In this document: positions 17,632-26,118 of the stretch, piece after piece | Position numbering within the stretch: the stretch's first letter is position 1 | Layout: each line of letters opens with the position of its first letter | Assembly: GCA_964631275.1 (NCBI GenBank) | Contig: CAZVWQ010000001.1 | Coordinates: 62,001-126,000, forward strand | Direction of reading: 5' to 3' | DNA length: 64,000 nt | Source of the DNA: CAZVWQ01 sp964631275 | GTDB lineage: Bacteria; Patescibacteriota; JACMRA01 | The notes under the pieces: generated by a model | Database searches by the model: none | The model's input: only the letters and a program-made list of their open reading frames with translations | Told to the model about the DNA's origin: nothing | Made by a program: the position numbers and the translations under genes

Positions 17632-18507
17632 ATGCTAAAAACAGTTTTAATGTGCCGGCCAAATTATTTTCAGGTTAAATATCAAATTAATCCTTGGATG
17701 AAGCCTGGATCAGTGGATTTAAAAAAAGCTATTGACCAGTGGGAAGATCTAGTGCAAAGATACAACCAAAACGGAATCAAAGTAAAAATTATAGATCAAG
17801 TCGAGTCTGAACCAGACATGCCTTTTGCGGCGGATCAAGGCTTGGTGATCTCTCCAGAATTATCAAAAAATAACCAAAAAACTATAGTTTTGTCTAATTT
17901 TAGATACCCTGAAAGACAAGGCGAAACTAAGTACTACAAAAAATGGTTTGAAGATAACGGCTACCAAGTCGAACATCTACCTTCTGACATTAACTTTGAG
18001 GGTGGTGGTGAAATGCTACCCTGGAAAGGTAAATATTTAATTGGTCAAGGTTTTCGTAACTCTACTGAAGCTAATAAATACTTAAAACAAAAATACGGAA
18101 TTGATTTTATTGCTTTTGAGTTAGTTAATGAAAAATTCTATCATTTAGATACTTGTATGTTTTTACTTAATGACGATACAGTTTTTTATTATCCCCCAGC
18201 CTTTTCTTCAAAATCAATAGCCAAAATCAAAGAACTATTCAAAAATTCAATTGAATTTACAACTCAAGAAGTTGAAGGATTTGCAGCTAATAGCGTAATT
18301 ACTAAAAATTTAGTCTTTATGCAATCAAATAATACAACCTTTAGAAAAAAAGTAGAAATTTTAGGCTATAAAGCTATCGAAGTTGATGTTAGCGAATTTA
18401 TTAAATCTGGAGGTGGAATACACTGTCTAACCTTCGAACTAGAAAGAGTCCCCCATTTAGAATTTAGAACTTTATTAAATATTAAAAATAAAATCAATAA
18501 TAATTAG
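17632..18507 (+). CDS. Amidinotransferase/dimethylargininase (DDAH)-superfamily hydrolase
   Basis: 291 residues of the guanidino-group modifying (GME) fold. The N-terminus MCRPNYFQVKYQINPWM is diagnostic of the DDAH/amidinotransferase group. Catalytic residues are visible: NFEGGGE (Glu123-Glu127 region), His171 in YHLDTC and Cys265 in GGGIHCLT. Family members hydrolyse methylarginines, arginine or ornithine-type guanidines to citrulline plus an amine, or transfer amidino groups. No arginine deiminase pathway partners (ornithine carbamoyltransferase, carbamate kinase) are nearby, so the substrate is uncertain. Preceded by a terminator and followed by a repeat-rich gap. Confidence 0.82.
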   Translation: MLKTVLMCRPNYFQVKYQINPWMKPGSVDLKKAIDQWEDLVQRYNQNGIKVKIIDQVESEPDMPFAADQGLVISPELSKNNQKTIVLSNFRYPERQGETKYYKKWFEDNGYQVEHLPSDINFEGGGEMLPWKGKYLIGQGFRNSTEANKYLKQKYGIDFIAFELVNEKFYHLDTCMFLLNDDTVFYYPPAFSSKSIAKIKELFKNSIEFTTQEVEGFAANSVITKNLVFMQSNNTTFRKKVEILGYKAIEVDVSEFIKSGGGIHCLTFELERVPHLEFRTLLNIKNKINNN

Positions 18508-18836
18508 CCTACAGGCTATAAAAAGCCACAAAATAAGTTTAAGATTTAATTAAATTTAGTTCTACTGTCCAATTTGATTATGGAATAGATATATACTAAA
18601 CTGTTATAGCAATTCCATAGACCAACTAGACACTTACAATTTGTATTCTTATTTTATTCATAAGGATCCTAAAATAAGTTCAGGATGACAGGCTATCTAG
18701 TTTGAGTAGTGGATGACTATAACTACTCAGTGAGTTTTTTTGACTGTGTTTTCTTTATTTAATCAAACTAAAATCTTTAGTTAAATCATAATTTAGTTAG
18801 CATTTGGGTATAAATTTAGTTTTGCCAACTAGATAT
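18508..18836. other. Repeat-bearing intergenic region
   Basis: 329 bp between convergent genes. It holds a conserved motif at about 18549-18595 (AATTTGATTATGGAATAGAT; related copies near 27620 and 35850), a TATAGCAATTCCATA terminus of the MITE-like family at 18607, and the left arm of a long inverted repeat at 18720-18813. Confidence 0.5.
18720..18813 (+). repeat. Left arm of a ~95-bp inverted repeat bracketing 18.7-23.0 kb
   Basis: The reverse complement of this segment (TATACCCAAATGCTAACTAA through AAAACACAGTCA to ACTCACT) matches 22892-22988 with few differences. The two arms point at each other across about 4.1 kb holding ftsA, the bS21-like gene, a membrane protein gene, rplS and the heliorhodopsin gene. 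Confidence 0.75.
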
Positions 18837-20135
18837 TTAACCAAAGGGTAATATTTTTTTGAGGAAACTACCAAAACCTCCAGACGAGGATTCTCCAGTT
18901 CCAGTTTTACCTTGAGATAATTTTTGTTGAAAGTCTATATCTTCCTGATGATAAAGAGAATAAGCTGCTAAGGTAATACAATTAACAAAGGCTGGATCAT
19001 TATTGTAATCAGGAACAAAATCTACTTGTTTTTTATCAAAAACATACTTAAATATAGGCATTTTAAGGATATTTCTAGCAATTTTATCAATACCTTTAAG
19101 ATTAGACCCTCCGCCAATTAAAACCGCACCTCCAGGTAAGGAACTTCGTCCAATTTTTCTTAGTTCTCGGTTAATAAATAAAAAAATCTCTTCCACTCGG
19201 GGTTTTGAATATTCTTTAATTTCTGAATTCTTAAAAGTTTCGTTAATTTGAAGATCTGGATTATACATTTCTATCTCATCTATACCCGCAAAAAGTTCGT
19301 CGTCGTCTAAAAATTCATCATCATCATCAGAGTTAGAAAGATCTAAATACTGTTTTTTGATTTCTTCAGCCATCTCCATGTTGGTTTGTAAGCCGACAGC
19401 CAAATCAGCAGTAATATGCTCGCTACCAATAGGAACTACCCCACTGCTAGCTACTTCTTCATTTTCCCAAACTATATAAGATGTTGAATAGTGACCAATA
19501 TCGATTAGAATAGTACCAGCTTTTTTTTGTCTAACACTCAAAATAAAATCACTACTAGCCAGTGGAGTATAAATACGATCATATATTTCTAAATTAGCTT
19601 GGCTAAAGACTTTACTAAAGTTTCTTAGATGGGTGGTTTCCATACTAACGATCAGGGTTTTGGCTTCTAATTTATTAGCAATCATACCTACTGGATATTT
19701 GATTCCAGCTTGATTATCAACCTTAAAACTCTTTGGAATAACATGTAAAATTTCGTTATTCATTAGACCAAAAGCTTTTTGTAGGCTATCCTGTATAACT
19801 CTCTCAATATCTATTTCAGAAACTTCATTATCTCGCCTAGAAATAACAACTAACCCTTCAGAGCTAATAAAGGTAATACCGCTACCATTAACCCCGACTA
19901 CAGCTCTACGAATAGGAAGGCCAATAATACTTTCAGCTTGATTGATTACTTCGATTAGAGACTCTGTCGCCTCACTCATATTAGTTATGACACCCTTTTT
20001 TATTCCATTGGCTGGACCTTCTACCAAGGCTAGAACTTGAACTTTATCTTTTTCGTCCAAAACATCTTTGGCTACTGCTAATTTTATGGAATTAGATCCA
20101 ATGTCCACGGATACTAGATAAGGGTCTTTAGCCAC
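18837..20135 (-). CDS. ftsA: Cell division protein FtsA
   Basis: Actin-like ATPase that tethers FtsZ to the membrane and recruits the divisome. 432 residues starting at GTG. Visible are the phosphate-1 motif SVDIGSNSIKLA, the SHS2-like insert, phosphate-2 ILIDIGHYSTS, the adenosine motif VLIGGGSNLKG, an acidic DDDDEF(L)DDDE insert around residue 280 and a C-terminal amphipathic helix (FGSFLKKILPFG) that would bind the membrane. FtsZ is not adjacent, unlike in many genomes. The gene lies within the pair of long inverted repeats. Confidence 0.88.
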   Translation of the reverse strand: MAKDPYLVSVDIGSNSIKLAVAKDVLDEKDKVQVLALVEGPANGIKKGVITNMSEATESLIEVINQAESIIGLPIRRAVVGVNGSGITFISSEGLVVISRRDNEVSEIDIERVIQDSLQKAFGLMNNEILHVIPKSFKVDNQAGIKYPVGMIANKLEAKTLIVSMETTHLRNFSKVFSQANLEIYDRIYTPLASSDFILSVRQKKAGTILIDIGHYSTSYIVWENEEVASSGVVPIGSEHITADLAVGLQTNMEMAEEIKKQYLDLSNSDDDDEFLDDDELFAGIDEIEMYNPDLQINETFKNSEIKEYSKPRVEEIFLFINRELRKIGRSSLPGGAVLIGGGSNLKGIDKIARNILKMPIFKYVFDKKQVDFVPDYNNDPAFVNCITLAAYSLYHQEDIDFQQKLSQGKTGTGESSSGGFGSFLKKILPFG

Positions 20136-20165
20136 TGACTTTGTTTATGTTATTATAAAATTATT

Positions 20166-20267
20166 TATAGCGATTCTGTACAAACTTAGAGAAGTTGTCA
20201 GTTATAAGTTTCTTTTAAAAAGAGACTTTAAGAACTTAAGATGTCTAAGTTGTGTTTAGATTATGTT
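20166..20267. repeat. MITE-like family A copy
   Basis: Starts TATAGCGATTCTGTACAAAC then TTAGAGAAGTTGTCAGTTA, closely matching the reverse complement of 59750-59795, and ends with ATGTCTAAGTTG...TTTAGATTATG, the second conserved subterminal block of the family. About 100 bp, in the gap upstream of ftsA. Confidence 0.5.
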
Positions 20268-20322
20268 TTACCAATAAGAATAAGTAATAAATCAAATTGC
20301 TAGTTCAAAAAACTCAAACAAA

Positions 20323-20538
20323 TTAAAATTTTGAATTTCTATCTGCTAATTTCTTTTTTTCTTCCCAGGCAAGTCTCATTAGAGCTTTTCTTTTTCTTTT
20401 TAGCTTAGTTATCTTATCTTGAGCAAATTTTATAGCTCTACCTCGTTTTTGGACGGCAGCTTTTCGAGTTCTTTTTACAAACTTTGAAAGCATAGCTTTA
20501 GAGTTGCCAGCGTTTTGGTCAATTGTTTCTTTAATCAT
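20323..20538 (-). CDS. rpsU: Small basic ribosomal protein, bS21-like
   Basis: 71 residues, very rich in Lys and Arg, with the pattern SKFVKRTRKAAVQKRGR...KRKRKALMR that fits bS21 (a single basic helix pair binding near the anti-Shine-Dalgarno end of 16S rRNA). It is divergent from the usual FKR...YEKPS core, so bS20 or another basic protein is not excluded. It lies 13 bp downstream of a small membrane protein gene and likely forms an operon with it. Confidence 0.55.
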   Translation of the reverse strand: MIKETIDQNAGNSKAMLSKFVKRTRKAAVQKRGRAIKFAQDKITKLKRKRKALMRLAWEEKKKLADRNSKF

Positions 20539-20551
20539 AAAAAATATAAAT

Positions 20552-20872
20552 TTAAGTTGTATATAAAACTAAAAAAAATAAATTGATATTGGCAAGAGCG
20601 TAAACCAATAAAATCAAACTTGGATACTGAAAAAAGTTGGCTGTAAAAGGAGCAATTAAGTAAATTAAAGATAAAAATACAATCAAAAAATATCCTATCA
20701 AACGAAATTTAGAGAATTTAATGAACATATAACTAAAACAAATATTAAAAATTCCAAGAAAAAAAAGAAGGGTTAGTTTTTGGATAGTAAGTCTATTAAA
20801 AAATACAAAAAAAAACAAAATAGCTTGAATAGCAACGACTAAGTAAAAATATATTTTAGATAATAAACTCAC
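20552..20872 (-). CDS. Small four-helix membrane protein, unknown
   Basis: 106 residues, with four hydrophobic segments (about 5-25, 31-51, 56-76, 80-103) separated by very short loops containing a few Lys/Arg. No conserved family motif is recognised. It is immediately upstream of the bS21-like gene and may be translationally linked to it. Confidence 0.5.
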   Translation of the reverse strand: MSLLSKIYFYLVVAIQAILFFFVFFNRLTIQKLTLLFFLGIFNICFSYMFIKFSKFRLIGYFLIVFLSLIYLIAPFTANFFQYPSLILLVYALANINLFFLVLYTT

Positions 20873-21102
20873 AATAAAATATTAACTGACCAATGTTAGA
20901 CTTTCTACAAAACTTAATAAAAAATACTAGTAAATAAGACTAAACTACAAAATAGAATTTTTAAGTTAGTCTTTAAAATAAAATAGTTAATATAGCTAAA
21001 ATCAAATTTTTAAGCCATACGACATCTATTATTTTACTAGTTCTTTATTGCTTTTTTTTGGCTCTTGATTTAATCGGTTTTAGTTTCTATTAAATTTTTT
21101 CT

Positions 21103-21696
21103 TTATTCTTTGGGATCGTCAATTTTGTTTGTTTCTAGTTTAGTATCAGATTTTATATTTTCGCTTGATTTTTGCTCAGCTTTTGTTCCAGTAATAATTT
21201 CTTGTGGTATTTTTGAAGTTTGCTCAGTTGGATTACTTACTTCTTGATCTGTTTTAGGTTTTGTGCTAATATTTGTTGATTTAGAATCCTCGACTTTATC
21301 AACTAAAATGGATTTAAATGGTTTAAACCTACCAGTTTTACTATAGTCCTTACGGGAGTGAGTCAAGTTATTTAGGTTAGATCTTCTTGCCCTTCTTAAT
21401 TCTAAAACTTCAACTTTATCAATAAAAGGTGAATTAACTGGAAAAGTTCTTTCTACTTTGATTCCATTAACAGAATTCTTGATTACAGTGAAGCTAGAAT
21501 CCATAGATTTAGAATATTTGGTGCTTTTGGTAGCGTGAATATTAGTTACCAAACCTTTAAAGACTTGTGTACGCCACTTTTCACCGTCTTGATATTTATA
21601 ATGAACAGCTACTAACGAACCTACTCTAAATTCAGGTAAATCTTGACGAATCTGAGAAGTTACAACCTTACTTTTTCTTAAAAGCTGATTAGACAT
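21103..21696 (-). CDS. rplS: Ribosomal protein bL19 with C-terminal extension
   Basis: Large-subunit protein at the 30S-50S bridge. The core (about 15-115) shows PEFRVGSLVAVHYK, QVFKGLV, SFTVIKNSVNGIKVERTFPVNSP and KVEVLELRRARRSNL, the bL19 signature. Usual length is about 115-120; here about 80 additional residues follow, a low-complexity Lys/Ser/Thr/Glu/Gln tail probably disordered. ATG at 21696 is preceded by ATCACCACC, with no Shine-Dalgarno. Not linked to trmD/rpsP here. Confidence 0.88.
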   Translation of the reverse strand: MSNQLLRKSKVVTSQIRQDLPEFRVGSLVAVHYKYQDGEKWRTQVFKGLVTNIHATKSTKYSKSMDSSFTVIKNSVNGIKVERTFPVNSPFIDKVEVLELRRARRSNLNNLTHSRKDYSKTGRFKPFKSILVDKVEDSKSTNISTKPKTDQEVSNPTEQTSKIPQEIITGTKAEQKSSENIKSDTKLETNKIDDPKE

Positions 21697-22072
21697 GGTG
21701 GTGATTTATTTGATACTAAAAGTTTGATCCTAAAAAGGATAAGTATATTTATAATAAAATAGTAAAAAAATTGTCTTTTAGTCAAGTAAAAGGTTCCAAA
21801 AACTTCTTATTATATTTTTTTGGACTAACAAAAAAACACTTTCTAATTAAGGTTTTTGATAGATAGTACTTTAGTTACTTTAGTTAACTTATATCAGAGT
21901 TTTTTTAGAAATACTGTATTTTATTAATTATTTATTGTTTCAAATCTAAATAAATCTACAGGTAATATTTTTGGTCAATTTTACGAAAGCTGAATGAAGC
22001 TGAGTATATAACTTGACATAGCTTAATCTTTTAATAAAAAAAGAACTTTTAAACCTATTTATAAAGAAAATT
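21697..22072. other. Divergent intergenic region (rplS / heliorhodopsin)
   Basis: 376 bp carrying promoters for both directions. A TTGACA box at 22013-22018 lies 54 bp before the heliorhodopsin ATG, with TAATAAAAA about 13-16 bp downstream as a possible -10. No gene seen. Confidence 0.4.
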
Positions 22073-22861
22073 ATGTTTCAAACTAAAAATTTACGACGAT
22101 GGAATATTGCTATGGGTATCTTACACCTAGTTCAAGGTTTTTTTATGTGGTTTGTTTCTAAAACTACTACTTTTAATATCGTTCTTAACTTGCCTTCTCC
22201 AGATATTTCTAATCGTTTTTTTGAACTCAAAGCAGAAGATTTTATACAAATCAATCTAGGCTGGGCAATTGCTATATTTTTACTTTTATCTGCTGTTGCT
22301 CATTTTTTAACTATTAGTCCAAAAATTTATGACTGGTATGAAAAAAATCTAACCAAAGAGATTAATCTAATTCGGTGGTGGGAATACGCTCTATCTTCTT
22401 CTTTAATGGTCGTTGTTATTGCTGCTTTATGTGGGATTAACGATGGAGCAATTTTGTTTTTATTATTTATAGTTAATGCTCTAATGAACTTCTTTGGAGC
22501 ACTGATGGAAAAGCACAATTCTGCTCTTAAACTTTTATACAAAGACAATTACAAAACTGATTGGACAGCCTTTATCTATGGTTGTCTTGCAGGAATTGCT
22601 CCTTGGATCGTTATGGGGGTTTATTTCTTTACTTCTATTAACAGAGTTAATGATCAAATAAATATTCCTGATTTTGTATATTGGATTTTTCCTACTTTAT
22701 TTGTTTTCTTTAATTTGTTTGCTTTTAATATGTTCTTACAGTACAAAAAAATCGGTCCATGGAAAGATTATATTTTCGGTGAAAAAATCTACCTTATCCT
22801 TAGTTTAACTGCAAAAACTACCCTAGCTTGGTTAATTTGGGGTGGAACTTTGAGACCTTAA
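22073..22861 (+). CDS. Heliorhodopsin
   Basis: A 262-residue seven-helix retinal protein of the heliorhodopsin family, which is distinct from type-1 rhodopsins and has its N-terminus inside the cell. Family-specific motifs are clear: LRRWNIAMGILHLVQG (helix A), RWWEYALSSSLM with the presumed Schiff-base counterion Glu104 (helix C), a FGALME segment, GCLAGIAPWIVM (helix E), FVFFNLFAFNMFLQYKKIGPW and the helix G segment LSLTAKTTLAWLIW with the retinal Lys248. The family is photochromic with a slow cycle and is generally thought to be sensory or regulatory, not a pump. No retinal synthesis genes (blh, crtI/Y) are in the window, so retinal may be taken up. Mono-cistronic, with its own TTGACA-type promoter. 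Confidence 0.95.
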   Translation: MFQTKNLRRWNIAMGILHLVQGFFMWFVSKTTTFNIVLNLPSPDISNRFFELKAEDFIQINLGWAIAIFLLLSAVAHFLTISPKIYDWYEKNLTKEINLIRWWEYALSSSLMVVVIAALCGINDGAILFLLFIVNALMNFFGALMEKHNSALKLLYKDNYKTDWTAFIYGCLAGIAPWIVMGVYFFTSINRVNDQINIPDFVYWIFPTLFVFFNLFAFNMFLQYKKIGPWKDYIFGEKIYLILSLTAKTTLAWLIWGGTLRP

Positions 22862-22891
22862 AAGAAATCTTGTTATGCAAATCTGTTTTGA

Positions 22892-22988
22892 ATATACCCA
22901 AATGCTAACTAAATTATGGTTTAGCTAAGGATTTTAGTTTTGATTAAATAAAGAAAACACAGTCAGAAAAACTCACTCAGTAGTATAG
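22892..22988 (-). repeat. Right arm of a ~95-bp inverted repeat
   Basis: TATACCCAAATGCTAACTAA through ATAAAGAAAACACAGTCA to AACTCACTCAGTAG is the near-exact reverse complement of 18720-18813. It sits 30 bp after the heliorhodopsin stop codon and 20 bp before a family-A MITE-like element. Confidence 0.75.
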
Positions 22989-23007
22989 AGTCTATAAAAG
23001 TTAATTT

Positions 23008-23113
23008 TATAGCTAGTCCCCATATACTAGTTAGACATTCTGGTTTTTTAAAACTTCTTTAAAACAAACTTAATATCTAATAACTTATCTAAGCTAAATA
23101 TGGAATTGCTATA
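23008..23113. repeat. MITE-like family A element, complete copy (106 bp)
   Basis: Begins TATAGCTAGTCCCCATA and ends TATGGAATTGCTATA, so both ends carry TATAGC in inverted orientation. Internal blocks are GTTAGACATTCTG and TAATAACTTATCTAAG. The same blocks recur at 20166, 26125, 32128 and 59700. No coding capacity. Confidence 0.6.
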
Positions 23114-23133
23114 ACATAATCGGAGACTATCCT

Positions 23134-23874
23134 TTATTCATAGCTTTCATTCATAGCTTTCTGGCCTTTGTTGATTTGCCTAACTATAAAAAATTGAATT
23201 ATAGAAGTAATCGATCCAGATACTTGAGAAATCAAAGAAAATATAAAACTAGCCCCAATCAACCTAAAATCTAGATTGTCAGAAGTAGAATTATTACCAT
23301 AAGAAAATAAATAAGGCTGAGTTAAAATATCGGCTAAGTTGCCAAAAAAACCAGAAAAATAAGAAATACCTAATAAAACCCAGAAAGTAATTATTAAAGC
23401 TTGGGCATAATTTTTGGCTGAGAGTTTATCTATTCCAAGCAACAATAAATAAGGAATTACTAAATTAGCTAAAGGTATAAAATAAAAACCTACATTCCAT
23501 CCAGGAGATAAAAATAATTCTTTTTTACCTAAATATTCAGCATTTTGGTGAGCTCTGTGTAACCACATCAAATAGAATACTAAATTAAAGACATTAACAA
23601 CTACTAAACCTAAAACTAAGATTATTAACAAAATTAAAAAAACTAAAAACATACCACCTAAAGCTTCAAAGCTAGTATCCGAATCATAACTAGCATTAGA
23701 AAAGGTTATAAAAAAAGTAAAACCAAAAATTATTGCGAATATAAAAAATAAAATCCAAATACTTATATTAACAAAAAAAGAAACGTAATATCTTTTAGCT
23801 CTCATGTCATTATCTTGAAACTGGTTTTTAATTCTAGTTGACTGAGTATTGCTATCTAAAGTGGTTGAAGACAT
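23134..23874 (-). CDS. DUF4328-family membrane protein
   Basis: 246 residues with about six hydrophobic segments. The central motif YLMWLHRAHQNAEYLG followed by LSPGWNVGFYFIPLANLVIPY matches DUF4328 (WLYRAxxN, SPGWAVGxWFIPxxNLxxPY), a family of unknown function found with membrane or secretion genes. It is convergent with the heliorhodopsin gene; the two stops are separated by an inverted-repeat arm and a MITE-like element. Confidence 0.78.
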   Translation of the reverse strand: MSSTTLDSNTQSTRIKNQFQDNDMRAKRYYVSFFVNISIWILFFIFAIIFGFTFFITFSNASYDSDTSFEALGGMFLVFLILLIILVLGLVVVNVFNLVFYLMWLHRAHQNAEYLGKKELFLSPGWNVGFYFIPLANLVIPYLLLLGIDKLSAKNYAQALIITFWVLLGISYFSGFFGNLADILTQPYLFSYGNNSTSDNLDFRLIGASFIFSLISQVSGSITSIIQFFIVRQINKGQKAMNESYE

Positions 23875-24290
23875 AAAAGCTAATTAAATTAGTTAACTTT
23901 AGTAAAAAAAATTGAGTTTAGTCAACTTTTCTGTAAGACTCTTTACATTGCATCTTTCAAAACACCTCTAAATCTGCTTCAAAGTAGGCTCGTTACTAAA
24001 TTATGCAAGAGATATGTGTTTACTAAAGACCAAAGGTCTAAGTCAAGTAGAATATTTAGATCTTAATTAGATCTAAGGTATTGTGCCAAAAAATATTAGG
24101 TTGACACGGCACACATTTTAGTAAGATTTTCAAAGTTTATATTAGCATTTTCCTTTTTGTGTAGGCTCTTGCTAGAATAAGTTTAGAAATTTTTTGGATT
24201 GGTTGATAGTTCCAAATTTAAATGATATCTTAGCAAGTTTTTTTAAAAAAGTTTGACTAAAAGACTAAAAAGTTTTGTTTTTTACTATGC
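23875..24290. other. Divergent intergenic region with family-C repeat
   Basis: 416 bp between divergent genes. 23955-24020 is related to the repeat at 14540-14620; a second part around 24040-24130 contains AAAGACCAAAGGTCTAAGTC, a small inverted repeat (GACC..GGTC). No gene seen. Confidence 0.4.
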
Positions 24291-25034
24291 ATGTCTAATT
24301 TGAAATTACCTCAAATTATAATTTTATATGGCCCGCCAGCTGCTGGAAAAGGTACTCAAGCTCATTTTTTAAAACAAAAGTTACCAGAATATTACCATTT
24401 AGATTTTGGAACCGAGTTAAGATCTTTTGTAAAAAACAATATTGGAGATTTTCATATCGACACTGAAGAAATTAACCCAGATTCTTCAGAAGAATTGTTA
24501 GTTATTGCCAGAAGAATAAAAAAAATGATGAAAGATAGTTTTCCTGTAAAAAGTTCAGATCTTAGGTTTGTTATCGAAAAATCAATTAATGATTGTGTAG
24601 CTAGAGGACAAGGAATGATTATCGAAGGTCCAGGCAGATTGGTTGAAGAAGCTCAATGGCTGTCTAACTTTATGAACGAAAAACAAATAGAAGTAGTGAT
24701 TTTCCATCTTTATATTTCTATAGAACAAGTTCTAGAAAGAGCTAAGAGTAGGTATTATCTACCTAGTACTAAGAAACCCTTTAAATCCTATGAAGAAGCT
24801 ATGCAAGCCCGTGAAGGTCACGAAGAACCATATCGCAGGCCAGAAGATCAGGATCAAGAAGGAACAAAGCAAAGATATAAGTTAATGTATTCTGATAATT
24901 TTGCTAGAATTATTTCTATTTATCAGTTGCAAGCTAAGTCTTTGGTCTTTAATGTAGATGCTAGCAATTCAATCGAAGAAGTATCGAACACAATGCTAAG
25001 TTATTTTGATAAATTTTATGGAGTTAGTTTATAA
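24291..25034 (+). CDS. Adenylate kinase-like nucleoside monophosphate kinase
   Basis: 247 residues. P-loop LYGPPAAGKGTQA at residues 12-24, NMP-binding region with DFGTELRSF, a GMIIEGPGRLVEEAQW segment corresponding to the GFPR motif of adenylate kinase, and a LID-like region with RSRYYLPST...RPEDQ. The GFPR equivalent (GPGRL) and an enlarged LID insert are divergent from housekeeping Adk. This type of longer Adk-like protein is common in Patescibacteria. It may be the cell's adenylate kinase or a paralogue with another nucleotide preference. Confidence 0.75.
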   Translation: MSNLKLPQIIILYGPPAAGKGTQAHFLKQKLPEYYHLDFGTELRSFVKNNIGDFHIDTEEINPDSSEELLVIARRIKKMMKDSFPVKSSDLRFVIEKSINDCVARGQGMIIEGPGRLVEEAQWLSNFMNEKQIEVVIFHLYISIEQVLERAKSRYYLPSTKKPFKSYEEAMQAREGHEEPYRRPEDQDQEGTKQRYKLMYSDNFARIISIYQLQAKSLVFNVDASNSIEEVSNTMLSYFDKFYGVSL

Positions 25035-25413
25035 AATATATTTATTATTTATCCTTTAAAACAAAGATTTTTAGTTTTATAGCAACCCACGCTAAACTTA
25101 GATAAGTTTTGATGCATCTCAAAACCTTTAAAGAAGTTTATTTTTTTGATTAATATAGTAGAAAGTGGTAGTTTTGTATAACTTTGGCAATTTTACCTTA
25201 AAAAAACAAAAAATGGTTTATTTTTTGAACCATAAGACAAGATTAATCATAATTTTAATAAAATTGTTTTTATACCGAAACCTCTACCAATATAAAATAA
25301 TAAATTGATTTACTTTTTTTAATCATACAACAATGGCTATTTGCCAATCTCAAAAAAACTCTTTTTAAATATTTGATATTTATATCAAAGTTTAATTTTT
25401 ACTAAATAATTAC
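25035..25413. other. Intergenic region with partial family-A repeat
   Basis: 379 bp. 25078-25110 (TATAGCAACCCACGCTAAAC then TTAGATAAGTTTT) is one end of the MITE-like family; the motif ACCCACGCTAA also occurs at 38746. The remainder is A+T-rich with poly-T/A blocks. No gene seen. Confidence 0.4.
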
Positions 25414-26118
25414 ATGCAAAGTACTGAACTTTATAAACCAAGAATTTACGAATTTGAAAATAAAAATTCATTTTTAGAAATCGTTAGAGGTAGCATCTTA
25501 GACAAAATCTTAGACACAAATGCCGAAAAAGGAATGGTTAGGCTGTGTCTTAATGGCAACTCAACACTTCTTGAAGTTTATAAGACTTTTGGTCAGGAGT
25601 ATGGATTTCCTTGGGAAAAATTAAGTCTATATCAAACTGATGAAAAAATAGATTCTAACAATTCTTTTCAAGAACAAATACTAAAAACCTTAGATCAAGA
25701 TATAAAATCAGAAATTGCCGAAATTAATTTTTTTAATCTCAAATTTCCTAAAGAAATGGTAATTAAAGATTATATAGAATATCTTGATAATTTGGATGGG
25801 CTATATTTTGATTTAGTTATTTTAGAAATTCTTAATGATGGCTCGATTGCTGGTCTTTTTCCTAAAAGTAAAATATTATCTCATCAGGATAGCCCAGTTG
25901 TGGAAACTATAGCTCCTAGCTATCTTAATGAGCCATATAGAGTCACTTTGAGTATCGAATCTATACTGAATACAGATGAGATTTTTGTAGTTGTTGACGG
26001 TCCAAAAAAAATAGAAGTTCTTTCAGAATTGTTAGAAGGCTTAAAAAAAGCCACAGAATTTCCAGCTAAATTTTTACTAGCTCATCCAAAAGTTTCGATT
26101 TTTTGGTACTTAGGGTAA
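25414..26118 (+). CDS. 6-phosphogluconolactonase / NagB-like protein
   Basis: 234 residues of the SIS-like NagB/RpiA/PGL fold. Visible are LCLNGNSTLLEVYK (the GGSTP-like loop, degenerate), WEKLSLYQTDEK (W..V..F..DER equivalent), a FDLVILEILNDGSIAGLFP motif (family consensus FDLxLLGxGxDGHxASLFP) and a closing VVDGPKKIEVL. In PGL the LGMGxDGHTASLFP His is conserved; here the position is Ser (GSIAGLFP), and GGSTP is NGNST. The enzyme hydrolyses 6-phosphogluconolactone in the oxidative pentose phosphate pathway, but loss of these residues leaves activity uncertain. Confidence 0.68.
   Translation: MQSTELYKPRIYEFENKNSFLEIVRGSILDKILDTNAEKGMVRLCLNGNSTLLEVYKTFGQEYGFPWEKLSLYQTDEKIDSNNSFQEQILKTLDQDIKSEIAEINFFNLKFPKEMVIKDYIEYLDNLDGLYFDLVILEILNDGSIAGLFPKSKILSHQDSPVVETIAPSYLNEPYRVTLSIESILNTDEIFVVVDGPKKIEVLSELLEGLKKATEFPAKFLLAHPKVSIFWYLG

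Noticed and set aside
18505..18518. TAGCC-TACA-GGCTA hairpin at the DDAH-like stop codon as a terminator
   Set aside because: Stem is only 5 bp and it is followed by TAAAAAG rather than a T-run; not convincing.
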